From assembly GCF_900142005.1 (NCBI RefSeq), contig NZ_FQZL01000004.1:248001-312000 (forward strand): a stretch of 64,000 bases of DNA, given 5' to 3'. Source of the DNA: Dethiosulfatibacter aminovorans DSM 17477. GTDB lineage: Bacteria > Bacillota > Clostridia > Tissierellales > Dethiosulfatibacteraceae. Positions 9,061-17,129 of the stretch are shown one piece after another. Within the stretch, counting starts at the first letter, position 1. Every line of letters starts with the position of its first letter. The notes below the pieces were generated by a model, which made no database searches, was not told where the DNA came from, and saw only the letters and a list, made by a program, of their open reading frames with translations. A program made the translations under genes and the position numbers.

Positions 9061-10155
9061 ATGAAAGTTAAAAAAGTGGCTGTGCTGGGCGGAGGTAACG
9101 GAGGAGTTACTGCAGCAGTAGATTTGAAGACTAAGGGGCTGGAGACTTCTTTATATGAATTGCCCCAATTTTTTTCGAATCTGAGCACAATCAAGGAAAA
9201 GGGAGGTGCTTTGCTTCAAGATGACAGAGGTGAGGAATTTGTCCAGATAGCGACAGTTACAGATAATATCGAAGAGGCCATAAAGGATGCACAGGTTGTT
9301 ATGCTTGTAATACCTGGATTTGCAATTGAGACATTTGCTGAGGTACTGGCGCCTGTTGTCGAAGAAGATCAGGTTATATTCATGAATGGTGCGGCTGCCA
9401 TGGGATGTGTAAGGTTTGTCAACAAGGCAAGAGAGATGGGCATTGAGAAGAGGTTCAAGATATGCGAGGCCAATTCACTTACATACGGTACAAGGGCATT
9501 CTATGACGAAGCAAAAGTGGAACTGTCATTGAGGGTTGAAAAGCTTTTTGTTGCTGCATATCCAAAGGAGGATACGGAGGAACTGCTTGATGCCTGCCTG
9601 CAACTTTATGACGGACTTGTTGCAGCAGAGAACATATGGCATGTAACCCTGGAGAATGGAAATCCTGTAGTGCATCCTGGACCATGTCTCCTGAATGCAG
9701 GACGGATTGATTATTCCAATGGTGATTTCTGGCTTTACAAGGAAGGTATTACTGAACATACTACCAATGTTCTCAGAGGGATTGAAAGGGAGCAGATGGC
9801 CATAGGAAAGGCTTTTGGGTTTGAAATTGAAGATGCCGTACAGTCAAGAGCAAGGAGAGGCTACTTCGTGAATGAAGAGGATGACCTTCAGGAACTTTTC
9901 AATACCAGTCCGGTATTTACTCAAATCAAGGGACCGACAAGCTGTACAGCAAGATATTTCACAGAAGACATATCTACAGGTCTGGTGCTTTGGGCGGATC
10001 TGGGACTTGTTGCAGGAATCCCTACACCCAACATCAACTCTGTTATAACTCTCGGTGGAACAATGCTTCAAAGGGATTTCAGGGAAGAAGGGCTGACCCT
10101 TGACAAGCTTGGCTTTGACGGATTCAGTCTCGAAGATCTTATAGCCAGCGTCTAA
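9061..10155 (+). CDS. NAD(P)-dependent opine/octopine dehydrogenase family protein
   Basis: The 364-residue protein has an N-terminal Rossmann fold with 'AVLGGGNGG' and a C-terminal octopine-dehydrogenase domain from about residue 180, containing 'VVHPGPCLLNAGRIDYS' with the conserved histidine and asparagine region. The family reversibly joins an amino acid with a 2-keto acid or reduces related imines. The start at 9061 follows GGAGG by six bases; an earlier ATG at 9040 has no ribosome site. Downstream lie NhaC, AGCS and SSS transporters, and upstream a PucR regulator, so a role in uptake and breakdown of an opine or secondary amine is plausible. A biosynthetic role cannot be excluded. Confidence 0.82.
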   Translation: MKVKKVAVLGGGNGGVTAAVDLKTKGLETSLYELPQFFSNLSTIKEKGGALLQDDRGEEFVQIATVTDNIEEAIKDAQVVMLVIPGFAIETFAEVLAPVVEEDQVIFMNGAAAMGCVRFVNKAREMGIEKRFKICEANSLTYGTRAFYDEAKVELSLRVEKLFVAAYPKEDTEELLDACLQLYDGLVAAENIWHVTLENGNPVVHPGPCLLNAGRIDYSNGDFWLYKEGITEHTTNVLRGIEREQMAIGKAFGFEIEDAVQSRARRGYFVNEEDDLQELFNTSPVFTQIKGPTSCTARYFTEDISTGLVLWADLGLVAGIPTPNINSVITLGGTMLQRDFREEGLTLDKLGFDGFSLEDLIASV

Positions 10156-10160
10156 TCATA

Positions 10161-10191
10161 GTGGGAGTCGGGTCCTTAACCCGATTCCCCG
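10161..10191 (+). terminator. Stem-loop after the opine dehydrogenase gene
   Basis: GGGAGTCGGGT pairs with ACCCGATTCCC around a five-base loop, but there is no run of T after it. It may slow transcription or protect the messenger 3' end rather than act as a full intrinsic terminator, so the transporters downstream could share the transcript. Confidence 0.5.
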
Positions 10192-10267
10192 GTTCATCAG
10201 TACTTGATAGTGACTTAAGAGGGATTAAAGGGAAACTGTTAGTATATGAAAGAGAGGGAGAATTCTA

Positions 10268-11725
10268 ATGAAGAAAAAACCGACTTTTGGTCAAGCATTG
10301 TCTTGTATAGTTTTTATGTTTGCAGCCATAGGTATAGGCAAGGGAATATTTAAATTTGGTATTCAGCAGTTGCTGCTTCTAAGTGCTGCATATGCAGCAG
10401 TATTGGGTAAAAGGCTTGGATATTCATATCAGGAGATGGAGGAAGGCATTTCCGAGAAGTTGAAACAGAGTATGCCTACAATGTACATAATCATGACAGT
10501 GGGCATTGTTGTTGGAACATGGATATATTCGGGTACGGTCCCCATGATGATCTATTATGGATTGAAGCTCATCAGTCCGTCCCTGTTTTTGGTAACTGCA
10601 TTTATAATTGTCGGTATAGTTTCAACTGCTACCGGTACTGCGTGGGGCTCTACGGCAACTGCCGGTGTAGCTCTTATGGGCGTCGCCAGCCAGATGGGTA
10701 TACCATTGGGGATGGCAGCAGGAGCAATAATTGCAGGTGGCGTTTTCGGAGACAAAATGTCACCACTGTCAGACACTACAAATCTTGCCCCCATGGTCAG
10801 CGGAGCTGAATTATTCGAGCATATCAGGCACATGTTCTATACCACTATTCCGGCAGCAATCATAAGTTTGGTAGTATATTTTGCAGTGGGCAGCCGTTTT
10901 GCCGGAATGGAGGCAGGAAACAGCGAGAGTGTCGGACTATTAATGGCTAATCTTGATGCCATGTATAACTGGAGCATACTGTTGATGCTTCCCGTAGCCA
11001 TAATATTAGTAGGATCCATGAAAAAAATGCCTACTGTTCCTCTAATGCTTTTGTCTTCTGTTGTGGCTGTTATCCTTGGTGCGACCATCCATGGATTTGC
11101 TTTAGGCGATGGAGTTTCAGCAATGGTATCGGGCTTTAATGTAAATATGGTTGCAGCTAAGGGATTGAATCCGGATACGATAATAGCACCTGTGCTTAAA
11201 CTGGCAAACCGCGGTGGAATCAAGTCCATGATGAACATTGTCATCACTATCATATGCGGCTATTCCTTTGCAGGAATCATAGAGAAAATCGGCTGTCTGG
11301 AAGCGATTATGGAACTGTTCAGCGCCAAGATAAGCAAGGTATGGCAGCTGATTGGAGTTACAATCATAGGCAGTCTCGTGATGGTATTCACTGCGGGAGT
11401 TGCTTCAGTGGCTTTCATAATGATAGGAACACTTTTGAAGGATACTTACAAGAAAATGGGACTTCATGCAAAGAACCTTTCAAGAACCCTGGAAGATTCC
11501 GCTACAATGTGGCTTCCATTCGTGCCTTGGGGAGCTTCCGGAATATTCTACATGGAAGTGCTTGGAGTAGATGTGGCGCATTATGGAATATGGGCAATAT
11601 CTTGTTATCTGGGAATTGTAATGTCTATGTTCTGTGCATTTACAGGATTCGGAATTGCCAGAATAGGCAAGGATGCCGAAGCAAACAAAGGCAAAGCCTT
11701 GGAGACAGCTTTGACAAATGATTAG
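10268..11725 (+). CDS. NhaC-family Na+/H+ antiporter-like transporter
   Basis: The 485-residue integral membrane protein carries about a dozen hydrophobic segments and the NhaC signature 'GDKMSPLSDTTNLAP' near residue 160. NhaC proteins exchange Na+ for protons, and some relatives carry malate/lactate or other organic acids against Na+. AGAGGGAG lies before the ATG. It stands between the opine dehydrogenase and an AGCS symporter gene, only 18 bases from the latter, so a role in Na+ cycling or substrate uptake for this cluster is likely. The exact solute is not shown by sequence. Confidence 0.85.
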   Translation: MKKKPTFGQALSCIVFMFAAIGIGKGIFKFGIQQLLLLSAAYAAVLGKRLGYSYQEMEEGISEKLKQSMPTMYIIMTVGIVVGTWIYSGTVPMMIYYGLKLISPSLFLVTAFIIVGIVSTATGTAWGSTATAGVALMGVASQMGIPLGMAAGAIIAGGVFGDKMSPLSDTTNLAPMVSGAELFEHIRHMFYTTIPAAIISLVVYFAVGSRFAGMEAGNSESVGLLMANLDAMYNWSILLMLPVAIILVGSMKKMPTVPLMLLSSVVAVILGATIHGFALGDGVSAMVSGFNVNMVAAKGLNPDTIIAPVLKLANRGGIKSMMNIVITIICGYSFAGIIEKIGCLEAIMELFSAKISKVWQLIGVTIIGSLVMVFTAGVASVAFIMIGTLLKDTYKKMGLHAKNLSRTLEDSATMWLPFVPWGASGIFYMEVLGVDVAHYGIWAISCYLGIVMSMFCAFTGFGIARIGKDAEANKGKALETALTND

Positions 11726-11742
11726 AAAAGAGGATTTGAAGT

Positions 11743-13086
11743 ATGGAAGTTTTGTTTGAAATAGTTGAGAAAGGAATAGGTGTGGTATCGGATACCATTT
11801 GGCCGGTTTTTCTTCCTTTCATGCTGCTTCTTGGGCTGTATCTGACTATCAGGTTTATATTCAGGATTCAGCCTCAAACAAGCAGAAAAAGCAATCTGAA
11901 GTTTAAGAACGTCATAGGTCCCGCATCAATCAGTCTGGGTGCCATGGTAGGTACAGGTGCAATCATAGGAGTTCTGGGAAGCTTGTCGAAACTTTACGGT
12001 AACGGGCAGGTTAACATTGAAGCCATGGCCGTGTGGGGTGTTATAGGCTCCATAATAATGGTTCCGGTCAGTTATTGCGAGACTGTCATCTCGAAAATAA
12101 TCAACATGACACCGAAGAAGTACATAGCTGCCTTTATTGGACCAAGGGCAGGAATGCTCTATTGCCTGTCCTTTGCAACTTTGTATATCCTTGGATTTGG
12201 AGGTTTCCAATTCTCGGGAATAGACAGTGTGGTGACCATCATAACCAGCAGGTCGTCAGGCATAATGCTGACTCAGTTCCAAAGATATGTATTTATTGTC
12301 ATACCCATGATAACCATAATTGCCGGGATAGTGTTGTCGAGGAAACACAGTGTCTTTATAAACAGCATGACATATATGATTTTTTCAGCAGTCATGCTGT
12401 ACTTCATATTCTTTGGCATCTTCATTGCCAGAACAACATCCTTTATGCCGGTATTCATCAACAGCATGATGGAAGGATTGACCCAACCCATAAATGCGAT
12501 GCTGGGCGTTCCAACAGGATTCATCCTGGGGATGCAGCGTGTGATGCAGACTGCCGAACCGGGCATAGGAGCAATGGCAATGGCAGCTGTAGAAGCGGAC
12601 AGCAAGCCGAGAGAAGCGGGGCAGATAGCCTTGATACCTACAATCACAACCATTCTGGTGGCTATAGTTGTAACCAGCTATATTACATCATACGGCATGC
12701 ATAATGGCTACTTTTCATTGCCTGCAGGCGGTGTCGAGAGACTGGGAGGTTACTTCCTAACGGCTGAAAAGGTTACAGGAATGTTTGGATTGGTCGTCCT
12801 TTGCATTTTCACCTTGCTGTCAGCCATGACTACTCTTCTGGGAAGTTATTTCTACCTGGGACAGCTTTTCGACAACAGCGAAACCTTGAACATAGGAATA
12901 TATCTTGGGATAATAACAGCAGCTGGAACCTTGGCTGTATTCGGATTCGACATAATATTTGACATAGTGGATCTGCTGCTTTTCGTAGTGGCATCTCTGA
13001 ACATGTTGGCACTTGCCAGATTTGTCAGTTCAAAATGGACGGATTACAGACTGGCAGGATACGATAAAACAAGAAAGGTCATATAG
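11743..13086 (+). CDS. Sodium:alanine symporter (AGCS) family protein
   Basis: This 447-residue membrane protein belongs to the AGCS group, which takes up alanine, glycine or related small amino acids with Na+. The family hallmark 'GPASISLGAMVGTGAIIGV' is at about residues 65-83, followed by multiple membrane segments. It is more divergent than the typical AgcS, so substrate prediction is weak. It starts 18 bases after the NhaC-like gene and ends in a strong terminator. Together with the opine dehydrogenase upstream it may import an amino acid or an opine-like compound. Confidence 0.8.
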   Translation: MEVLFEIVEKGIGVVSDTIWPVFLPFMLLLGLYLTIRFIFRIQPQTSRKSNLKFKNVIGPASISLGAMVGTGAIIGVLGSLSKLYGNGQVNIEAMAVWGVIGSIIMVPVSYCETVISKIINMTPKKYIAAFIGPRAGMLYCLSFATLYILGFGGFQFSGIDSVVTIITSRSSGIMLTQFQRYVFIVIPMITIIAGIVLSRKHSVFINSMTYMIFSAVMLYFIFFGIFIARTTSFMPVFINSMMEGLTQPINAMLGVPTGFILGMQRVMQTAEPGIGAMAMAAVEADSKPREAGQIALIPTITTILVAIVVTSYITSYGMHNGYFSLPAGGVERLGGYFLTAEKVTGMFGLVVLCIFTLLSAMTTLLGSYFYLGQLFDNSETLNIGIYLGIITAAGTLAVFGFDIIFDIVDLLLFVVASLNMLALARFVSSKWTDYRLAGYDKTRKVI

Positions 13087-13092
13087 TTTACA

Positions 13093-13123
13093 GAGACCGG
13101 GATAAATGAGTCCCGGTCTTTTT
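13093..13123 (+). terminator. Rho-independent terminator after the AGCS gene
   Basis: AGACCGGGA pairs with TCCCGGTCT around an eight-base loop and is followed by five T residues. It closes the transcript carrying the opine dehydrogenase, NhaC and AGCS genes. A TATAAT element at about 13170 may start the next transcript. Confidence 0.88.
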
Positions 13124-13203
13124 CAGCGCATTTATTCTTTTGAAGTTCTAAAGGGCATGTCAAAATGGTATAATAAATAGTAATTAAAAGCAGGAGGTAT
13201 CCA

Positions 13204-14649
13204 ATGGGTTTAGGTTTTTTTGATATGGCTATAATTGTTGTATATTTCATTTCAGTATTGGGGATAGGATTTATGTCTTCAAAAAAAATCGACTCCTTCG
13301 ACGACTATGCAGTTGCAGGCAGACAGATACCTACAGCATTGCTTTTTGCAACAATGGCGGCCACTGCAACAGGTGGTGGAGCTACCATAGGAAGGGTTTC
13401 CTATGCTTATCATACAGGAATAGTCATTTTTTTTGTAACCATAGGATTTGTGTTGAACCAGGTGCTCACGGGAGTTTTCATTGCGCCAAAGATGAGAGAA
13501 ATGGGCAACATATATACGGTCGGAGACATAATGGGCTACTATTACGGCAAGGCCGGTAGACTTGTAACCGGAATTTTCACATTTGTCTACAGTATCAGTA
13601 TTTTCGGAGTACAGATACTTGCCATGGGAAAGATACTTCAGACCATAACCGGATTCGGACTTATTCCCCTGACTGTTGGAGCTTCCGCAATCGTCGTGCT
13701 GTACACTTGGGCAGGAGGAATGTGGGCAGTCATCTATACCGATGCTGTCCAGTTCATAGTACTTGCAACGGGAATCACCATGGCTGCTCTATTGACGTAT
13801 TCAAGGGTTGGAGGTGGAGATGCATTGATGGCTGGGCTTGACGAGATGCATCTATCCATAACGGCAGGCTGGCCCATGCTCAAGTTGATTGCATTTTTCC
13901 TTACCTTCCTTCTTGGGGAAGCCCTTGCACCTTTTTATGTGCAAAGATACTTGACAACAAAAGACCCGGGAAGCACCAGGAAGGGAGTGACATTATTTGG
14001 ACTTTATTACGGATTTTTCACCATATTGGCCATAGTCATAGGTTTGGCGGGAGTGATTCTGCTGCCGGATATCGATCCCGACATGGTCATGAGTACAGTG
14101 GTAAAGGAATTTCTTCCTACAGGCGTTGTAGGCATAGTTTTCGGAGCAATGCTTGCAGCAATAATGTCAACGGGGGATTCCATCCTGAACAATACTGCAG
14201 TGATCTTTACGAGAGACATATATCACAAGTTTATAAATGAAAAAGCAGATAACAGAACTATGCTTAAGGTATCAAAGCTTGTTACCATAATAGTGGGAGC
14301 AGGGGGAATAATTGCTGCCATCACGGTGCCAAGCGTTATGGACCTGATGATATATACCTACTATCTTTGGGCTCCCTCAATTATTCCGCCTATTGTCATA
14401 GCTCTTTTATGGGGGGATGCTCTTGAAAGGAAGGTTTCGCCTTATGCAGGTCTGCCGGCTATCGTTTCAGGCATGGCAGTCACATTGATCTGGGGTCCCA
14501 TAGGGTTGGGAGAGCCAATGGGAGTACCTGCCCTTATTGCAGGAATAATCGCAAACCTCATAGTCTTTTCTCTGATGCAAGCCATTGCTGGCAGAAAAAC
14601 GGCAACAGGCTATTTTAAACCTGAAGATATTGAAGAGGAGGTTTCGTGA
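13204..14649 (+). CDS. Sodium:solute symporter (SSS family)
   Basis: The 481-residue protein is a Na+/solute symporter of the SSS family with about 13 membrane segments. Typical regions are 'SFDDYAVAGRQIP' near residue 30, 'TWAGGMWAVIYTDAVQF' near 175 and 'GAMLAAIMSTGDSILN' near 320, which holds the conserved Na+-binding serines. Relatives import proline, pantothenate, sugars or carboxylates. AGGAGG precedes the ATG. The stop codon overlaps the start of a 32-residue membrane peptide gene, which appears to be a dedicated partner. Substrate unknown. Confidence 0.88.
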   Translation: MGLGFFDMAIIVVYFISVLGIGFMSSKKIDSFDDYAVAGRQIPTALLFATMAATATGGGATIGRVSYAYHTGIVIFFVTIGFVLNQVLTGVFIAPKMREMGNIYTVGDIMGYYYGKAGRLVTGIFTFVYSISIFGVQILAMGKILQTITGFGLIPLTVGASAIVVLYTWAGGMWAVIYTDAVQFIVLATGITMAALLTYSRVGGGDALMAGLDEMHLSITAGWPMLKLIAFFLTFLLGEALAPFYVQRYLTTKDPGSTRKGVTLFGLYYGFFTILAIVIGLAGVILLPDIDPDMVMSTVVKEFLPTGVVGIVFGAMLAAIMSTGDSILNNTAVIFTRDIYHKFINEKADNRTMLKVSKLVTIIVGAGGIIAAITVPSVMDLMIYTYYLWAPSIIPPIVIALLWGDALERKVSPYAGLPAIVSGMAVTLIWGPIGLGEPMGVPALIAGIIANLIVFSLMQAIAGRKTATGYFKPEDIEEEVS

Positions 14650-14747
14650 TGGTTTTTGATATAGTTGTATACTTTTCTGCCGCAGTAGTGCTTTTTGCTG
14701 TAGCAGCTACTATTGTAGGATGGGTGAAATTTTCCAGGGGTAGCTAA
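14649..14747 (+). CDS. 32-residue single-span protein coupled to the SSS symporter
   Basis: The ATG overlaps the TGA of the symporter gene by one base, and GAGGAGG lies at the right distance inside the symporter's last codons, so translation is coupled. The peptide starts MVFDIVVYFS, has one hydrophobic span at about residues 4-26 and a short basic tail ending KFSRGS. Tiny one-span proteins in this position are known beside SSS symporters and are thought to be accessory subunits; that link is from memory and the function is inference. A strong terminator follows after about 20 bases. Confidence 0.75.
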   Translation: MVFDIVVYFSAAVVLFAVAATIVGWVKFSRGS

Positions 14748-14767
14748 GGGGAAGAATATTACGATAA

Positions 14768-14810
14768 AAAGACCTCCCGGCAGAACTGATTGTCCTGCTT
14801 GGAGGTCTTT
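14768..14810. terminator. Bidirectional terminator between convergent transporter genes
   Basis: AAAGACCTCC pairs with GGAGGTCTTT, with a smaller inner GCAG/CTGC stem. It lies between the SSS symporter unit on the plus strand and the amino acid permease on the minus strand and can end both. Confidence 0.85.
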
Positions 14811-14827
14811 GGATATGGTTGGCTATT

Positions 14828-16207
14828 TTATTGTGCTGAGTCTATTTCAATCTGTTCCTTGTCATCCGGTGTAAGTATGTGTGCCGTCCAATTTTCAGGA
14901 TCTGATTTTTGTTTTGCTTTAGCATATACATAGAATCCAAATCCTAATGCGAAGTACAGAAGAAGTACCATCCATGATGAGAAACTCATTGCTGCTGCAC
15001 ATGTGTAGATAATATATACAGTGAATAGAACACTTACTATGCCGATGAAGCTTCCTGCCTGTGCTTTGAAAGGTCTTTCCCAGTTTGGTTGTTTCTTTCT
15101 CAAAATCAGGAAGGATACTGCAACCATGAAGTATACCAGTCCTGCAGTTACTCCATAGATTGAATAGATATAGTTTATCCAGCTTTCAGGAGCGAATACT
15201 GTGAAGTATATTGACAATACTCCAACTGCCAGATTTGCTTTCCACGGCTGACCGTATTTGTTGATTGCTACAAGTTTAGATGTAAGCTGTCTTTGTCTGG
15301 CCGCACCGTATATTGTTCTCGATGCACTTAGCCAGAAGCCTGAAAGTGTTGTAATACAGGTTATTGTTCCCATTATTACTATAGCCAGTCCAAGCCAGTG
15401 CATTCCTATTATGTCTGCAACTCTCGGGTCGACTATGTCTGTTTCCATTACCCATTGAGATGTTACTATTCCACCTACTCCGAATACTGCAAGTCCATAA
15501 ACAAGAAGTGTAAGTCCAAGGGATATGATAAATGTTTTCCATAGCTTTTTGGTAGGGAAGTTAGCTTCTTCAGCCAATTGTGGAATCAGGTCGAATCCCA
15601 CAAATTTCATTATCAGAAGTCCAACTGCAGCTGAAAATCCTGTAAAACCGTTGGGGAACCAGCTTGGGCTGCTTGCAAGGTTTGCATAGCTCCAGCTGTC
15701 GCTTGTGATGAATGTAATTGAAGCAAATACCGATACGCAAAGTGTACTCCAGAACATAACGCTTTGAATTCTTGCCAGCCATTTTATTTCAAAATTGGTC
15801 AGAATATACCATAAAACCAGTATGATTGCGGCTATTACTTTAACCTGATTGAATTCAAGGGGATATATGTATCCTGACATTGTTGCAATTCCGTATGAAA
15901 CTGTTGGCATTGCCATTACGTATAGAAGTATTAAAGCCCATCCCGAGAAAAATCCTATATCCCAGTTGAATGCATTTGAAATCCATACATTTTCGCCACC
16001 TGCAAAGGGAAGCATGGATGTCATTTCCGAATAAACCAGACACAATGGAAGTACGAATAATGCACATACCGCCAGTGCCAAGAAAGAGCCGGGACCGCTA
16101 AGTTCAAACCAATATTTGATTTCAACCATCCATGCTGCAATCATTCCACCGGCTGCCATTGCAATTACCTGATGCATTGACAATTCTTTTTTCAGTTGAT
16201 TTGACAT
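14828..16207 (-). CDS. APC-superfamily amino acid permease
   Basis: The 459-residue protein has about 12 membrane segments and the N-terminal pattern of amino acid/polyamine/organocation permeases ('MHQVIAMAAGGMIAAW'), with 'SEMTSMLPFAGGENVWIS' just after the second span. It ends in a charged cytosolic tail. It starts 28 bases after the cysteine hydrolase gene and has GGAGG before its ATG, so both are expressed from the sigma-54 promoter at 17000-17015. It probably imports an amide, amino acid or ureide that the hydrolase degrades. The substrate is not readable from the sequence. Confidence 0.85.
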   Translation of the reverse strand: MSNQLKKELSMHQVIAMAAGGMIAAWMVEIKYWFELSGPGSFLALAVCALFVLPLCLVYSEMTSMLPFAGGENVWISNAFNWDIGFFSGWALILLYVMAMPTVSYGIATMSGYIYPLEFNQVKVIAAIILVLWYILTNFEIKWLARIQSVMFWSTLCVSVFASITFITSDSWSYANLASSPSWFPNGFTGFSAAVGLLIMKFVGFDLIPQLAEEANFPTKKLWKTFIISLGLTLLVYGLAVFGVGGIVTSQWVMETDIVDPRVADIIGMHWLGLAIVIMGTITCITTLSGFWLSASRTIYGAARQRQLTSKLVAINKYGQPWKANLAVGVLSIYFTVFAPESWINYIYSIYGVTAGLVYFMVAVSFLILRKKQPNWERPFKAQAGSFIGIVSVLFTVYIIYTCAAAMSFSSWMVLLLYFALGFGFYVYAKAKQKSDPENWTAHILTPDDKEQIEIDSAQ

Positions 16208-16235
16208 TTATAAATTCCTCCGTTATTTTATTTGT

Positions 16236-16934
16236 TTATTTGTTCTCCTCTAGAAGTTTTATTACTCCTTCAAGATCCGTTACCTGACAGTAGATGTTGT
16301 TCATGATTTTAAGTTCTGCGTCGTGCAGTTCCATTGTAGCGGCAGCACAGCAGTCTTCGACTACTATTACCTTGAATCCTTCGTCGGCAAGATCCCTTAC
16401 AGTGGAAGCAACGCACTGGTCTGTCACAATACCTGTTACAACAACCGTTTTTATTCCCATGTTCGCGATAAGCTGGCTGTAGTTTGTACCAGCTAGAACG
16501 CTGTCTGTTGTTTTGTTTACGACTATGTCATCTTCCTCAGGTGTCAGTGGCTCAACCATCTGTGCTCCGAAAGACTTGACAGGTATCAACATTCCATTCC
16601 AGCCGGGAGTTTTCTGTACTGGGGACCTGTCTTCGCCATTGTTTTTCAGGCAGGCTATCCTTCCATATGTAACTTCCATGCTGTTGTTTCTGAAATAGTC
16701 GATCAGCTTCTTGTTGTTAGGTATTACAACATCGTGAAGTCTGTCAAAGTATGGTTCCCATCTGTCCCATTCGCCCATTTCCTTAAACATCTTTCCTTCG
16801 CCGTAGTCTTTAAGAACAAACTCATTCTGAAGGTCGACAACGAGCATGGCAGTTGTTGCCGGGTCTGGTTTTACTTTTGGTAGATCTTTTGCTGTTTCGT
16901 AATAGAACGAAACATATTTCCTTTCATCAAACAT
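16236..16934 (-). CDS. Isochorismatase-like cysteine hydrolase
   Basis: The 232-residue enzyme shows the catalytic triad of the isochorismatase superfamily: Asp in 'LVVDLQNEF' near residue 34, Lys in 'VVNKTTDSV' near 141, and Cys in 'VTDQCVAST' near 174. Members hydrolyse amide or C-N bonds in compounds such as N-carbamoyl amines, biuret, ureidoacrylate or nicotinamide. It is the first gene of a two-gene operon with an amino acid permease, has a sigma-54 promoter about 65 bases upstream, and lies next to a sensor kinase and NtrC-like regulator. The setting suggests use of a nitrogen compound as a nutrient. The precise substrate is unknown. Confidence 0.85.
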   Translation of the reverse strand: MFDERKYVSFYYETAKDLPKVKPDPATTAMLVVDLQNEFVLKDYGEGKMFKEMGEWDRWEPYFDRLHDVVIPNNKKLIDYFRNNSMEVTYGRIACLKNNGEDRSPVQKTPGWNGMLIPVKSFGAQMVEPLTPEEDDIVVNKTTDSVLAGTNYSQLIANMGIKTVVVTGIVTDQCVASTVRDLADEGFKVIVVEDCCAAATMELHDAELKIMNNIYCQVTDLEGVIKLLEENK

Positions 16935-16999
16935 GATAAACCTCTCTTCTCTTTAAAATCTTTAAGAATATTTCCCGGGAATCTTATGACAATATAATA

Positions 17000-17015
17000 A
17001 GCAAGTATCATGCCA
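17000..17015 (-). promoter_or_regulatory. Sigma-54 (-24/-12) promoter of the hydrolase-permease operon
   Basis: Read on the minus strand the site is TGGCATGATACTTGCT, with GG at -24 and GC at -12 in the exact spacing of the sigma-54 consensus. Transcription would begin near 16988, leaving a leader of about 55 bases before the hydrolase ATG at 16934. The NtrC-like activator gene starts its minus-strand neighbourhood just upstream. A GAGTGTTTGC element at 17039-17048 resembles one near the second sigma-54 promoter and may bind the activator. Confidence 0.85.
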
Positions 17016-17082
17016 AAAAAAGTATTTTGCCCAAGAGTGAGTGTTTGCAAGGTGTGTGAGGAAGTAGGGTGAAATGCTGCAA

Positions 17083-17111
17083 TAAAAAAGATGTTACCTT
17101 TCAGTAACATC
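17083..17111 (-). terminator. Rho-independent terminator of the kinase-regulator operon
   Basis: On the minus strand GATGTTAC pairs with GTAACATC around a six-base loop and is followed by six T residues. It lies 20 bases past the stop of the response regulator gene and separates it from the sigma-54 promoter of the next operon. Confidence 0.88.
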
Positions 17112-17129
17112 CTTTACGCAAAATATACA

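Noticed and set aside
12033..12704. Plus-strand frame of 223 codons inside the AGCS gene
   Set aside because: The AGCS frame has clear family motifs over the same bases; this frame is rich in Cys and His and without known domain.
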